Assembly (NCBI GenBank): GCA_016584495.1
Contig: WAID01000004.1
Coordinates: 2,108,001 to 2,172,000 of the forward strand
Source of the DNA: Celoporthe dispersa
Lineage: Eukaryota > Ascomycota > Sordariomycetes > Diaporthales > Cryphonectriaceae
Direction: 5' to 3'
DNA length: 64,000 nucleotides
Shown: piece by piece, positions 1-10,218 of the stretch
How the letters are laid out: every line of letters begins with the position of its first letter
Position numbering within the stretch: position 1 is the stretch's first letter
Made by a program: the position numbers and the translations under genes
Notes under the pieces: generated by a model
Told to the model about the DNA's origin: nothing
The model's input: only the letters and a program-made list of their open reading frames with translations
Database searches by the model: none

Positions 1-1172
1 GTGACCGACCGCGCCAAGGACGCCCACCACGAGGAGCCCAAGGCGCATCTGCACGTGCCCTCCGACACGGAGAAGTCCCACTCCTGGATGCGGCGTCTGT
101 TCCCCTTCACCAGCCTCGAGGACATGGAGTCCGCCTTCCACATGGGCAACTACGTCATCGACCGCAAGACGGGCGACAAGACCTTCGAGCCTATGTCCAT
201 GTACGTGCGCCTGGGCATGCACCTGCTCTACTACGGCAGCGAGCAGGAGAAGGTCCTGGAGTGGAACAGGACCAAGCAGCTGCTCAAGGAGCAGAGCGAG
301 AAGATGGGCCGCGAGTATGACGCGCCCAGCAGCGTCGACCACATCCGGCCCTTTATCGAGAGCTTTGACCTCCAGGACACGCTGGGCCAGTTGAAGGAGC
401 CGGACCCGAGCAAGTACAAGACGTTCAACGAGTTCTTTGGGCGCGAGCTCAGGCCGGACGCGAGGCCGATTGCTGAGCCAGACAATGCCAAGGTCGTGAG
501 CAGTCTTGCGGACTGCAGGCTCACGACATTTCCCACAGTCGACCTGGCCACGAAGTACTGGTAGGTAGACCAACAGCTAGCCGCGCCTGCTCTCTGCAGC
601 AATCTTATCACAGTAATAAGATAATCATGATCGGCTGACGGACGGCTCGTAGGATCAAGGGATTCCAGTTCACGCTCGAGAGGCTGCTCGACGACGCGGA
701 CCTGGCCAGGGTGTTTGACGGGGGCTCCATTGCAATCTCGCGCCTGGCGCCGCAGGACTACCACAGGTGGCACTCGCCCGTCGACGGCACAGTCGAGTCT
801 GTCAAGGAGATCCCTGGCGCGTACTACACGGTCAACCCGCAGGCCATCAACGAGGCAGGCGCCGTGAATGTGTTCTGCGAGAACAAGAGGTCCGTCATGG
901 TGATGAAGCGGGCCGCTACGGGGAGCCCCGTGGCCATCATCGCCGTGGGTGCCATGCTCGTCGGGTCGATCAAGTACAACGACGGGGTCGAGGTCGGTGC
1001 CAGCGTGAGGCGGGGACAGACCCTTGGGGCTTTCTACTACGGAGGTAGCACTGTCATTGCCTTGTTCCCCAAGGGCGAGGTGGACTTTGACGAGGATCTG
1101 GTGCGCAACTCGACCGAACAGAACTGCGAGACCCTGGTGTCTGTCGGGTGGAGGATCGGTGTGGCCCCGTGA
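1..1172 (+). CDS. Phosphatidylserine decarboxylase, 5'-truncated by the window edge
   Basis: Pyridoxal-independent, pyruvoyl-type enzyme that decarboxylates phosphatidylserine to phosphatidylethanolamine on membranes. Exons are <1-560 and 653-1172; the 92-bp intron opens with GTAGGT, has a GGCTGAC branch site and ends TAG, and splicing keeps the frame through a Trp codon. The visible protein has the family motif HRWHSP and, near the C-terminus, YYGGSTV, where the GGST Ser is the expected self-cleavage residue that becomes the pyruvoyl group. Downstream TLGAFYYGG and ALFPKGEVDFD also fit the family. The frame is open at base 1 with only a GTG there, so the true ATG lies upstream. No mitochondrial presequence or C2 domain is visible; the missing N-terminus prevents subtype assignment. 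Family call is firm. Confidence 0.93.
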
Positions 1173-2457
1173 GCAGGAAACCTGAGTGACGAGAACGAAC
1201 ATGTCCGGATTCTGGCAGGATGGCAATTACGGTTACTGATTATCTTTAACAACTAGTATTTAATCAATTACTTGGAGCCTTTCCTATAGGGATCCAAGCC
1301 AAAAAGAGCTGATCAATATCCGATATGTTCGCATCCAGGATGTAGCAGCCCTCGTGACAGACAGGTAAGCGATAATCAACCAAATATCTTCAACTTGAGG
1401 TTACACAAACAAGCCCCAGCGGTTTATTTTTTTCCACACTCGGCCACGAGTCAGGGCATTTTCAAGTCACCATACTGACGATTCCCGCGAGCTTTCAGCG
1501 ATTATTGTATACCATATACTAGGACCCAAGACCCAACACTCCCCACATTAAATCTAGGACCATCAGCAATTGAAGAGTCCTATCTGGTGCGGCGAGGTGG
1601 AGAACGTAGAGAGTTGTGCTATAGGACGTGTATAGCCAAGAACATATACATACTTGGCAAACGAACGGAGAAGGAAGGAAGCATAAAAAAAGAAAAGCCG
1701 AGAAGGAAAAGGGGGGCAACAACCTACGCACCCTGCTGATCGGCATCTTCTCTAATCCCAATGGAGGCAATGGGCATGGTCAGCCCTGGTATTCATAACT
1801 GCCTGCCAGCCAGCCAGCTCCTCCTCCTGGTTACAGGATCGTCAGACCGGCTGCCTGGGCCCCGTCCTGCCTAAGTTCTAGAGCGGAGCACCGCTTACTA
1901 TGTACTACGGAACATCGCTTACCATGGGTCCTCGTTCTCGTCTTCTGGTTTCTCTCTCTCGCGCACGCGACCACACCAGCTTTCTTACTGTGTCAACCAT
2001 GCATTATCCCTCCCTGCAGTAGCATGGGACCGGGACCCAGCGTCTTGGCCTTTGGGTGTGCGCTCGCATTGCCTCCTTGGCTCTTGTGCATGCCAAGACG
2101 TGCAAAATCCGAGTGACTGGCTGGGTGTTTAGCCTGCCCCTCCCACCCCTAAAAAAGGACTGCTGAAGATTCCTTCCTAGGAAGAGGGGTGGTTCAGGGC
2201 TGAGAGTCAAGAATGAGATGACGCTATATGATGGCAAGTGTCAGTCTTGTGTAACGTAGGCATACTATAATCCTTTTGAGGCAGACAACTAAAAGTAATT
2301 CGACCAGATCATGACTCCTCCCTCCCTGCCTCCCTCCCTCCACCTCCTCCTTCTTTGACTGTCCTTGTGTCTCGGAACTTTTAGTACGAGTCTATACCGT
2401 CTAGTTCATCCGCACAGCTAAAGAGCGTCGCGATCTTCATGAGCAGTTCGCAGGGAG
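1173..2457. other. Intergenic, PSD 3' flank and promoter of the next gene
   Basis: No credible ORF on either strand. A C/T-rich tract (about 2311-2360) lies 100-150 bp before the next start codon and is probably promoter or 5' leader sequence. Confidence 0.6.
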
Positions 2458-3664
2458 ATGTCTCTCAACTTTGACACCAATGCCTGGTACCAGGTCAATG
2501 TCTCGTCCAAGGATGATCAGTCTTTTCACGGGACGCCCCTCTATAATAATAATGGCCTGGTGAGTGATTTCTGTGTCCCTTGGGAGACCCCTCCACCCAA
2601 TCATTACCTGGTCAACCTCGTCAAGAGTGCTGTGGCATCAGCATCCTCCCATCTTTTCTCCTACTCCAGATCCCCTGCGGTCCTTGTCGCGTCCTCAAGT
2701 AGCATGCAGGACTGACGGTTGGGGATCCGATCATGACAGACAGGAGCCGTCTTCTTTCAAATCACCAACACAAGCAACATCGCCCAAAGATGGCAGTTCT
2801 ACCCATACAACAGCTCCGTATACCTCCTCCGGTGCCAACAATCGGGCCCCAATGCCTACCTGGGGACAGCCATAGGCACAGAAAACACAGCGAACTCGCT
2901 CACCGGCAACACGGGGGCCCGGATGGCACACTATAATGTCTCGGACGACTCGATGTTCTGGATGGTTGAGCCGTGGAAGGATGGGACGTACTACTTGTCT
3001 AATCTGGCCAACGGGACAGGCTGGCGGCTGGACACGCTGGGCTCGTCGCTCATGGCCATGAACTCCAACATCACGTCCGGAGAGCTGGGCGAGCATTATA
3101 CCTTTACGAGCATAGCTGCCATCAACGACGGCCGGTACAACAGCTACAACGTGAGCTCATCCCATCCAAACCCCCGAAGAAGAAGAAGAAATCCGTCTGA
3201 GACCCTGTTTGTTTTGCCCGCAGACCTACCCAAGCAGCCACAGCACCGTGTTGGCCACGGCGGACGGAGCCTCAGGCACGTCAGCCTCGACATCCAGCCC
3301 CACCGGCCATCCATCCCCGCCCGACGGGCTCTCGACAGGGGCAGCAGCGGGGATAGGCGTGGGCGTCGGGATCGTGATGATCATCCTCGCCGCCGTGGCA
3401 GGTTTCTTTTTCATGCGGCGGAGGAAAAACAGGAGACGTGGGCCGGAGCGGATGCAGACCCCGCCCGGCGGACCGGTCCTGGAGGATAAGTCGAACTGGC
3501 GGTATGAGGGGCGGCATGAGCTGGACACGCCCATGATCCCCGCGGAGGTGGCAGCCGGGCCGGATATCAGATCTTCGCCGGTGGAGATGGCGGCGGACAG
3601 TGTGGTGACCTTTGATAATACGCAGCCGAGCGGGGTTTCTGAAGGGCAGCACCATCACGCGTGA
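2458..3664 (+). CDS. Single-pass membrane protein with ricin-B-like ectodomain
   Basis: Three exons, 2458-2559, 2740-3150 and 3224-3664, give 317 residues. Both introns have good signals (GTGAGT with ACTGAC before the first acceptor; GTGAGC to CCGCAG for the second) and are phase 0. Residues 1 to about 170 form a Trp/Asn-rich region with motifs such as QRWQFYPY, YLLRCQQ and GWRLDT that resemble a ricin-type beta-trefoil. A Ser/Thr/Pro-rich stalk follows, then one transmembrane helix at about residues 212-234, a basic stop-transfer segment MRRRKNRRRG and a cytoplasmic tail of about 75 residues. No N-terminal signal peptide is seen, so the helix probably serves as signal-anchor. Several N-x-S/T sites suggest glycosylation. 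Function and ligand are unknown; a surface lectin-like or sensor role is inference. Confidence 0.75.
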
Positions 3665-3897
3665 TAAAAGGGAAGTCTGAGCGAGACCCAGCGCTGATCC
3701 GCCCGATCATGGGAAGATCCTGTAGGCGGCAGAACCGAGGATGAGAACTGGTTTTGAACTACTCTCGGTTCTATTAATATATATTGTAATAAAAGACCAC
3801 GACATACCTTTTCTGTGATACGCGACAGACCTTGTTGATACCTGTATCGATGAAGAGACACCACCTGGATCTTGTGATGGATTACCCGAAGAGCTTG

Positions 3898-5140
3898 CTA
3901 GCTTGACTCCATATCGCCATCGCACTCTTCATCCGCAGGCATTACCATGGAACTCTTCTGGCTCTGTAGTTGTAACCCTGCCAGCACCGCCTCCAGCCCT
4001 CTCCTGACGCGAGGGTCAGGCGCACGATCAATACGTATCCTGAGCTCACGGATCCTCTCGAGGACCTCGCCGGCCTGTCTCTCCTCTCCAGCATCATCCT
4101 CACCGTCCCGAGAGCTCACCTCTGCAGCCTCGTCCACCCACTCCAGCCCCTCGCCAAAGGCCGTCCGGAAAGCCTCTGCCATGCCGGCATGCTTCACGGC
4201 AAACACCACCTCCTCGATCCCGTCCCAGCCACCCGGGGCGCCGGGACTCTTTCCCCCTGTGCCTGCCTTTCCTGCTGTTCCCACCAAGCAGCACTTTCTT
4301 CCACGCCCTGGCGACCTCACCGACGGGGTTCCCATATGCACCACAGCCCCAGGCCCCAAGGACAAGCCTCGTCACCCGCTTGGCCTGGCAGACGCGCATC
4401 ACAGCCCTCATCTTGTCCACGACCAGCTCCCTGTCCGCGGCGTGAACGTACCTCCCGAGCCCCGTGTCCTCGTCGACCTCCGTCTCGGGCAGACGCAGCA
4501 TCGCAGCACTCACGACGTCGACAAACCACCTGTCCCTCTTGGGAAGCAGGTCCTCCTGCCCTCTGTCCTGTGCTGCGGACGGCGGCACCACCGCCCTCCT
4601 GAAGACGAGCACGTCAGGGGTGTAGACACAGCCCACCTCGGGCAGGCGGTAGAACTCGTCCCGCAGCGCGGGGAGGAGCGTCGTCGCCATGCACAGGGAC
4701 TCCTCCTGGCTGGTGGCCCCGCTGAGAAACCCGCCGCCTGGCGAGAGCGGTGAGGCCATGTTCAGGATGGCCACCCTGCCGGCAGCGGTATCAGAAGCAT
4801 TGGTGTTGTTGTTGTTGATGATGTGGTGGTTGTGGTTGTGGTCGCCGTGCCTGTTTTGCTGCCGCAGCAGCAGCGAATGGGCAGCTGTGAGTGTATCCAC
4901 GGCGCGGATGGTCAGGCGTGGCAGGCTGGGTGGTGTTGTTGTTGTGCTGCTGGTATGAACAATAGCCGGCAGGGCGGCCGAGGTGATGAGCTCCGAGGCC
5001 TCGATGCCCCTGCGCGCGCGCGGGTGAGCTGAGAGCAGCGAGGGGATCAGCCTGTTGGCCGTGGCTCTGGCCTTTTTTGCCCGCGCATCGCGCCGGAATG
5101 CAGGAGGTGGGCGGCCGATGGACGGCTCCGTTCTTCCCAT
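3898..5140 (-). CDS. Microbial-type PARG / macrodomain protein (apparent frameshift)
   Basis: Predicted poly(ADP-ribose) glycohydrolase-like macrodomain of the bacterial/fungal type (the family labelled TIGR02452), which removes ADP-ribose from proteins. From the ATG at 5140 the protein reads an Arg-rich helix, then NMASPLSPGGGFLSGATSQEE at residues 127-147, containing the GGG...QEE catalytic signature of PARGs, then YTPDVLVFR and LVLGAWGCGAYGNP. The expected last strand, GWDGIEEVVFAV, lies in another frame, so the frame changes near the C5 run at 4253-4257. One extra base there explains it and gives a total of 413 residues. A 38-bp intron would also restore frame but is shorter than fungal introns usually are. 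A His/Asn-rich insert (residues 101-115) comes from a GTT/GTG microsatellite at 4797-4845. Single exon otherwise. Confidence 0.82.
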
Positions 5141-5328
5141 CCCGTGTTGGTGGATTATGGGATGGATTTGAGAATGCTATGCAGACAGGCAGGGGGTTCA
5201 GGCTGGTGGGATTTGGGCGGCTGCTGGAGGAGGTGGTGGGTCTGAAAACTCGACCTCCCGTGTCTTTGATGTGATTTCGAAAGGGCCCAAAAGATGTACT
5301 GTAGACCCATTTATCGGACCGGGCCGTA

Positions 5329-5331
5329 ACA

Positions 5332-5370
<39 letters not shown>

Positions 5371-5371
5371 G
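5329..5371. repeat. (AC)n(AG)n compound microsatellite
   Basis: About ten AC units followed directly by about eleven AG units, about 190 bp upstream of the PARG-like start codon. Confidence 0.95.
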
Positions 5372-6955
5372 CACGCGGGGCAGTTTGCCTTAGTGCTCTC
5401 ACGCGCGCCCAGCCACCGCCACCACCATCATCATCATGCTTGGGCCACCGCCTGAGCCGCCTCGGGCTGCTAGGGCAGAAGGACGATAATAGTGATGGTA
5501 TTGCGGAGGAACTGCCCCGTGTTCAAGACTGGGTAACCTAGAACCTGCAGCCAGCCAGGCAGGGTTGGACAAAAGAAAGGCAAACACCAAAAAAAAAAAT
5601 ATATAATGATAATAATGACAGCAGCAATACAGGGGAAGAAATTGTGTGGCTTGGATGCACGGCGCACACACATCACCGTCGTCCATATCTTGTTAAAATT
5701 ACTGTACTGCAAAATCATGTATAACCTGCTCACATGCCACCACCAGCTCAGGAGGGGGGAGGGGGAGGGGGAACACATGAGTGGTTCACATGGCTCAAAT
5801 CATGTTGCCAGGCTTTGTGCTGCGACCTACCTAGAACGGACTCGTCTCATGCGAGGTACGGAACGGTAGGATGCAACGCGCAGGAGTATATTATCAGTGA
5901 TCTGCGCCCCTGGCCTAGACTGTACCATGTACATCAATCAGTACATGGTGTATGGTGGATGATTTTCTTTTCTCCTTTCTCCTTTAACTTTTTTTTTCTT
6001 TATTTCTTCTTCTTCTGGTGACAAGCACAGCAAGCACTGTTTATACACACCAGGAAGCTTGTCGGATGATTATCCTCCCCGGCATGGTTTCCTCCGTCTC
6101 GCCTCTCGAGTGATCTGCTCACCGAGGATTCAAAGGTTGGACGGCACATGCAGTACCCCGTCCCCTCGCTCGCTCAATATTCATGGTACGATGGCCCCAT
6201 TTATTAATAAACGGATTTTAAGTTCTGTTCCTTGATCTATCTGCCGTGATACCGAGACGCTAAGCACGTTTTTACTTTTTCCCTTCTTTCTCTCCCCCCT
6301 TTTATATATACGAAGTAGAATAGTTTATTATGTACTGTCACTACCATTAATTACCGTGTACATACTTTTTTGGTTTTTCTACCCGTGCAAACTTAACCTT
6401 GTACCTGGGCCCTTCGGAAGAGGCAGACTTGCCTGTGTGCCATCATCCCAACTACCAATCTAGCGATGCACGCCGGAGAAAGGGGGGGGGGTGTCGGTTG
6501 AATCTTGGATAAACCAAATTAAACAAGATAGAACGAAAAGAAAAAGAGAAGAAAAAAAATGAACCCTGCCTACCATTGCAGCCACTGCTACCCCAGATGC
6601 TTCCGCGTGCCCAAATCCAGAGACATTAACACCAGATCATGGGGTATTCAGCATGGGTCCCGGCAAGGGGTTGGCAGAGATGATCGCTGTAACCCCCTCC
6701 CAACCCGCTGCCCGGTCTTTGTTCATTCTTCTTTTCATTTTTTCCCGTCTTCTTAAATCTTGATCGGCACGTTGCCTGCATTTAATTAGCTCCTGCAGTC
6801 GACAGGACACTGCAGATATGCGTGGTGCCGAGAGCTGCACGACAACCACCATTAACCCGGTCCGAGTCTATCAGTTAAACCACCGCCCTGGCTTGGGGTT
6901 CATTCCGGTGGGAGCCAAGTACCAGTCAGCCTAGCCATGCTGTTCCGTGACGCAG

Positions 6956-6964
6956 TATATAAAG
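6956..6964 (+). promoter_or_regulatory. TATA-like box upstream of GH92 gene
   Basis: TATATAAAG in a locally GC-rich context, 272 bp before the GH92 ATG and followed by a pyrimidine-rich leader (7078-7160). Position and context fit a core promoter with a 5' UTR of roughly 240 bp. Confidence 0.45.
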
Positions 6965-7235
6965 AGGCCTGGCAGCGCCATCGTAGCTTTCGTGTCGTAT
7001 GGGCTCGAGGGGCCAGGCGCAACAAGCTGCTTCTCGACAACCTCTGCTGTTGGTCCCGAGAACGACGACCCGGTCTGACCTGTCCTTCTCTCTGAGGGTG
7101 AACCTTGGGAGCTGTAGTCACTCGCTCTTCTTCCTTTCCCCCCCTCCGTTCCATACTCGACCCACCTGTATCATTTTTGAGAGTAATTTCTTTATTCACG
7201 GGTAGAGGTGTAGTCATTCCCTGTGAGCCTAGACC

Positions 7236-10218
7236 ATGTCTCTCTCTCGGGCTCGTCTCGCCCCGGCCTGGCTAGCCATGACCGCTGTGGGCCTCGTCTC
7301 CGGCCAGAACACCACCACCGCCAACAACCTCGCCTTCGTCGATCCCCTGATCGGGGCCAGCAACGGCGGCAATGTCTTCCCAGGTGCCTCTCTGCCCTAC
7401 GGCATGGCCAAGGCGGTTGCGGACACCAACTCGGGCAGCAACCAGGGCGGCTTCACCCTCGACGGCTCCAACGTCACGGGCTTCTCCCTTATGCACGACT
7501 CGGGCACCGGCGGCGACCCGTCGCTGGGGAACTTTGCCCTGTTCGCCTACAGCAGCTGCCCCGGCGGGGACATCGACAGGTGTGTGTTTCCCAAGATCTC
7601 CCGCGCCGAGTTTGGTAGTTTCAACAACGACACCGTCGTCTCGGAGCCGGGCTACTTCGGCATCACCCTCGACTCGGGCCTCCAGGCCGAGATGTCCACC
7701 ACGCAGCACGCCTCCCTGTTCAGGTTCACCTTTCCAGCCTCCGCCGGCGGCAATGATACCGACGGGCAGCCCATCGTCTTCCAGGACCTCACCGACCTCT
7801 CCGACTCGCGCCAGGACAACGGGACCATAGCCGTCGACCCCAGCACGGGGCGCATCACAGGCAGCGCCCGCTTCGTCCCCAGCTTCGCCCAGGGCACCTA
7901 CGTGCTCTACTTCTGCACCGACTTCTCCGGCGCCGACATCCTCGACACCGGAATCTACTCCAACAGCCGCGCCAGCACCGACGTCAAGAACTTTACCATC
8001 TCGCGGTCCATCAACGGATATCCCCTGCCCGGTGGCGCCTTTGTCCGGTTCACCAGCGCCGGCGCGCCCATCTATGCCCGGTCGGCCACGAGCTTCATCA
8101 GCTCCGCGCAGGCGTGTGCGCACGCCGAGGCCGAGATCCCGGATTTTGACCTGGACGCGGTCAAGACGAGCGCCCAGGCCATCTGGGAGGACAAGCTGAG
8201 CGCCTTCTCGGTCGACTCTACGGGCGTGGACGCGTCCTTTGTGACCAACTTCTTCAGCGGGGTGTACAGGACCATGATTAACCCCCAGAACTATACCGGC
8301 GAGAACCCGCTCTGGTCGAGTGATGAGCCTTATTTTGACTCTTTTTATTGGTACGTGTGCTGTAAATCTTATCTCTTTTTCTCCCTTCTTTTATATATGT
8401 ATATATATATATACTTTTCATTTTATAAGTCACTGACTCAGCACCATAACATACAGTCTCTGGGACTCGTTTCGGTCACAGATCCCGTTCTTGACCATCA
8501 TCGATCCTACTTCGGTGGAGGAGATGCTGAGGTCTCTCATCGACACCTATGTCCACCTTGGCTGGCTGCCGGACTGCCGGATGAGTCTCAGCAAGGGCTA
8601 CACCCAAGTGAGCTTGCTTTTTTTTTTTTTTTTTCAATTTTTTCAATTTTTATTGTTGTTGTATGGATTGGTTTGTGAGTACGTGTGACCTTTTGCTGAT
8701 ACATAGTGACCCCGCCAGGGAGGATCAAATGCAGACAACATCTTGGCCGACGGGTATCTGAAGGGTCTGTCAGCTGGTATTGACGTGAGTCCCACGAGAA
8801 TCTCTCCATGCCCTCCCCATCTCTCTCGCATCTCCTTCTTTCTCTTCCCTCCTCTGCTAGTTTGTGTTGTATGTATGATTTTTGCCAACTCTTCCTGTGC
8901 TATGGATGGTGAATAGTGGGACCTCGGCTACGCTGCTGTCGTGAACGACGCAGAGAACGAGCCCTTTGACTGGTGCTGCGAAGGCCGCGGCGGGCTCGAC
9001 TCGTGGAAGGCCCTCGACTACATCCCCGTGCAGGACTTTGACTACAAGGGCTTCGGCACCATGACCCGCAGCATCTCCCGCACGCTCGAGTACAGCTACA
9101 ACGACTACTGCATCTCCCAGATGGCCGCCGGCCTCAACAACACGGCCGGCCAGGAGAGATACATGGCGTCCAGCGGGAACTGGGAGAACCTCTACCGGTC
9201 CGACCAGACCTCGTTCTTCGCCAACGGCACCGACACAGGCTATACAGGGTTTTTTCAGCCCAAGTTTCTCAACGAGACCTGGGGGTTTCAGGATCCCCTG
9301 CAGTGCAGCAATATCGACACCTCGGGCGCAGCCTGCTCACTACAAAACACCGGGAGGGGAGACATTTGAGAGCAGCATCTGGGAGTACAGCTTGTGAGTC
9401 ATTTATATCCATCTCCATGAGCAACCCCGATTGCTGTCTTTGCTCGGAGGGGGGGGGGGGGGAACCCTTGAGCGCGTCATTAATTCTTTTTTCTTTTTCT
9501 TCCTCCCAGCTTCGTCCCTCACAACCAGGCCGAGCTCATCACCCTCTTCGGCGGCCCCGACGCCTTCGTCAGCCGCCTCAACTTCCTCCACGACCAGGAC
9601 ATCACCTACATCGGCAACGAGCCAGCCTTCCTCACCGTCTTCCAGTACCACTACGCAGGGCGACCAGGCCTGTCCGCCAAGCGCAGCCACTTCTACATCC
9701 CGGCCTACTTCGAGCCCACCCCCTCTGGCCTCCCGGGGAACGACGACAGCGGCGCCATGGGCAGCTTCCTCGCCTTCAGCATGCTGGGCCTGTTCCCCAA
9801 CCCGGGCCAGGACGTCTATCTCATAACCCCGCCGTATTTTCCCAGCGTGAACATCACGCACCCTATCACGGGCAAGACGGCGACCATCCGAAACGTCAAC
9901 TTTGACCCGTCGTACGAGGCCATCTACATCCAGTCCGCCACCCTCGACGGCGTGCCGTACACCAAGAACTGGATCGACCACAGCTTCTTCACCGAGGGCA
10001 AGGAGCTCGTGCTCACGCTGGGCCTGAACGAGAGCTCGTGGGGTACGCAGGTCGCTGACCTGCCGCCCAGCGTAGGCGCGTACACGGGCTTCAACGGCAC
10101 GGTGGCGAGGAGGATGGCCGGGGGAGGAGGAGGAGGCATGAGGGGCGCTGGCCAGGTGGCTGGGAGGTCGTACAGAAGCGATTTTAACATGTACCACCCG
10201 GGTCTCGGCAAGCTGTAG
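7236..10218 (+). CDS. Secreted GH92 alpha-1,2-mannosidase-like glycosidase (apparent frameshift)
   Basis: Glycoside hydrolase family 92: calcium-dependent exo-alpha-mannosidases that trim mannans and N-glycans outside the cell. Five exons (7236-8350, 8457-8607, 8719-8784, 8917-9393, 9510-10218) encode about 838 residues. The N-terminus is a typical signal peptide of about 24 residues ending VSGQ. Family blocks include VDPLIGASNGGNVFPGASLP, GFSLMHDSGTGGDPSLGNF, LWDSFRSQIP, GGSNADNILADGY and GSFLAFSMLGLFPNPGQDVY. Many N-x-S/T sites are present. Exons join in phase except inside exon 4, where the frame changes between SLQNTG and ETFESSIWEYSF at the G-rich 9352-9359, consistent with one extra base. 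No intron fits that spot. The C-terminus carries a Gly-rich stretch (about 10120-10140) not needed for catalysis. Family assignment is firm; substrate linkage is inferred. Confidence 0.9.

Larger units (their letters stand above)
5141..7235. other. 2.1-kb divergent intergenic region
   Basis: Lies between the divergent PARG-like gene and the GH92 gene. It holds a CA/GA microsatellite and many A/T runs; no ORF here resembles a gene. The right end contains a TATA-like motif 272 bp before the GH92 start codon. Confidence 0.6.

Noticed and set aside
4266..4303. 38-bp intron explaining the PARG-like frame change
   Set aside because: Would restore frame but is below the usual fungal minimum and lacks a branch site; an extra C in the C5 run is simpler.
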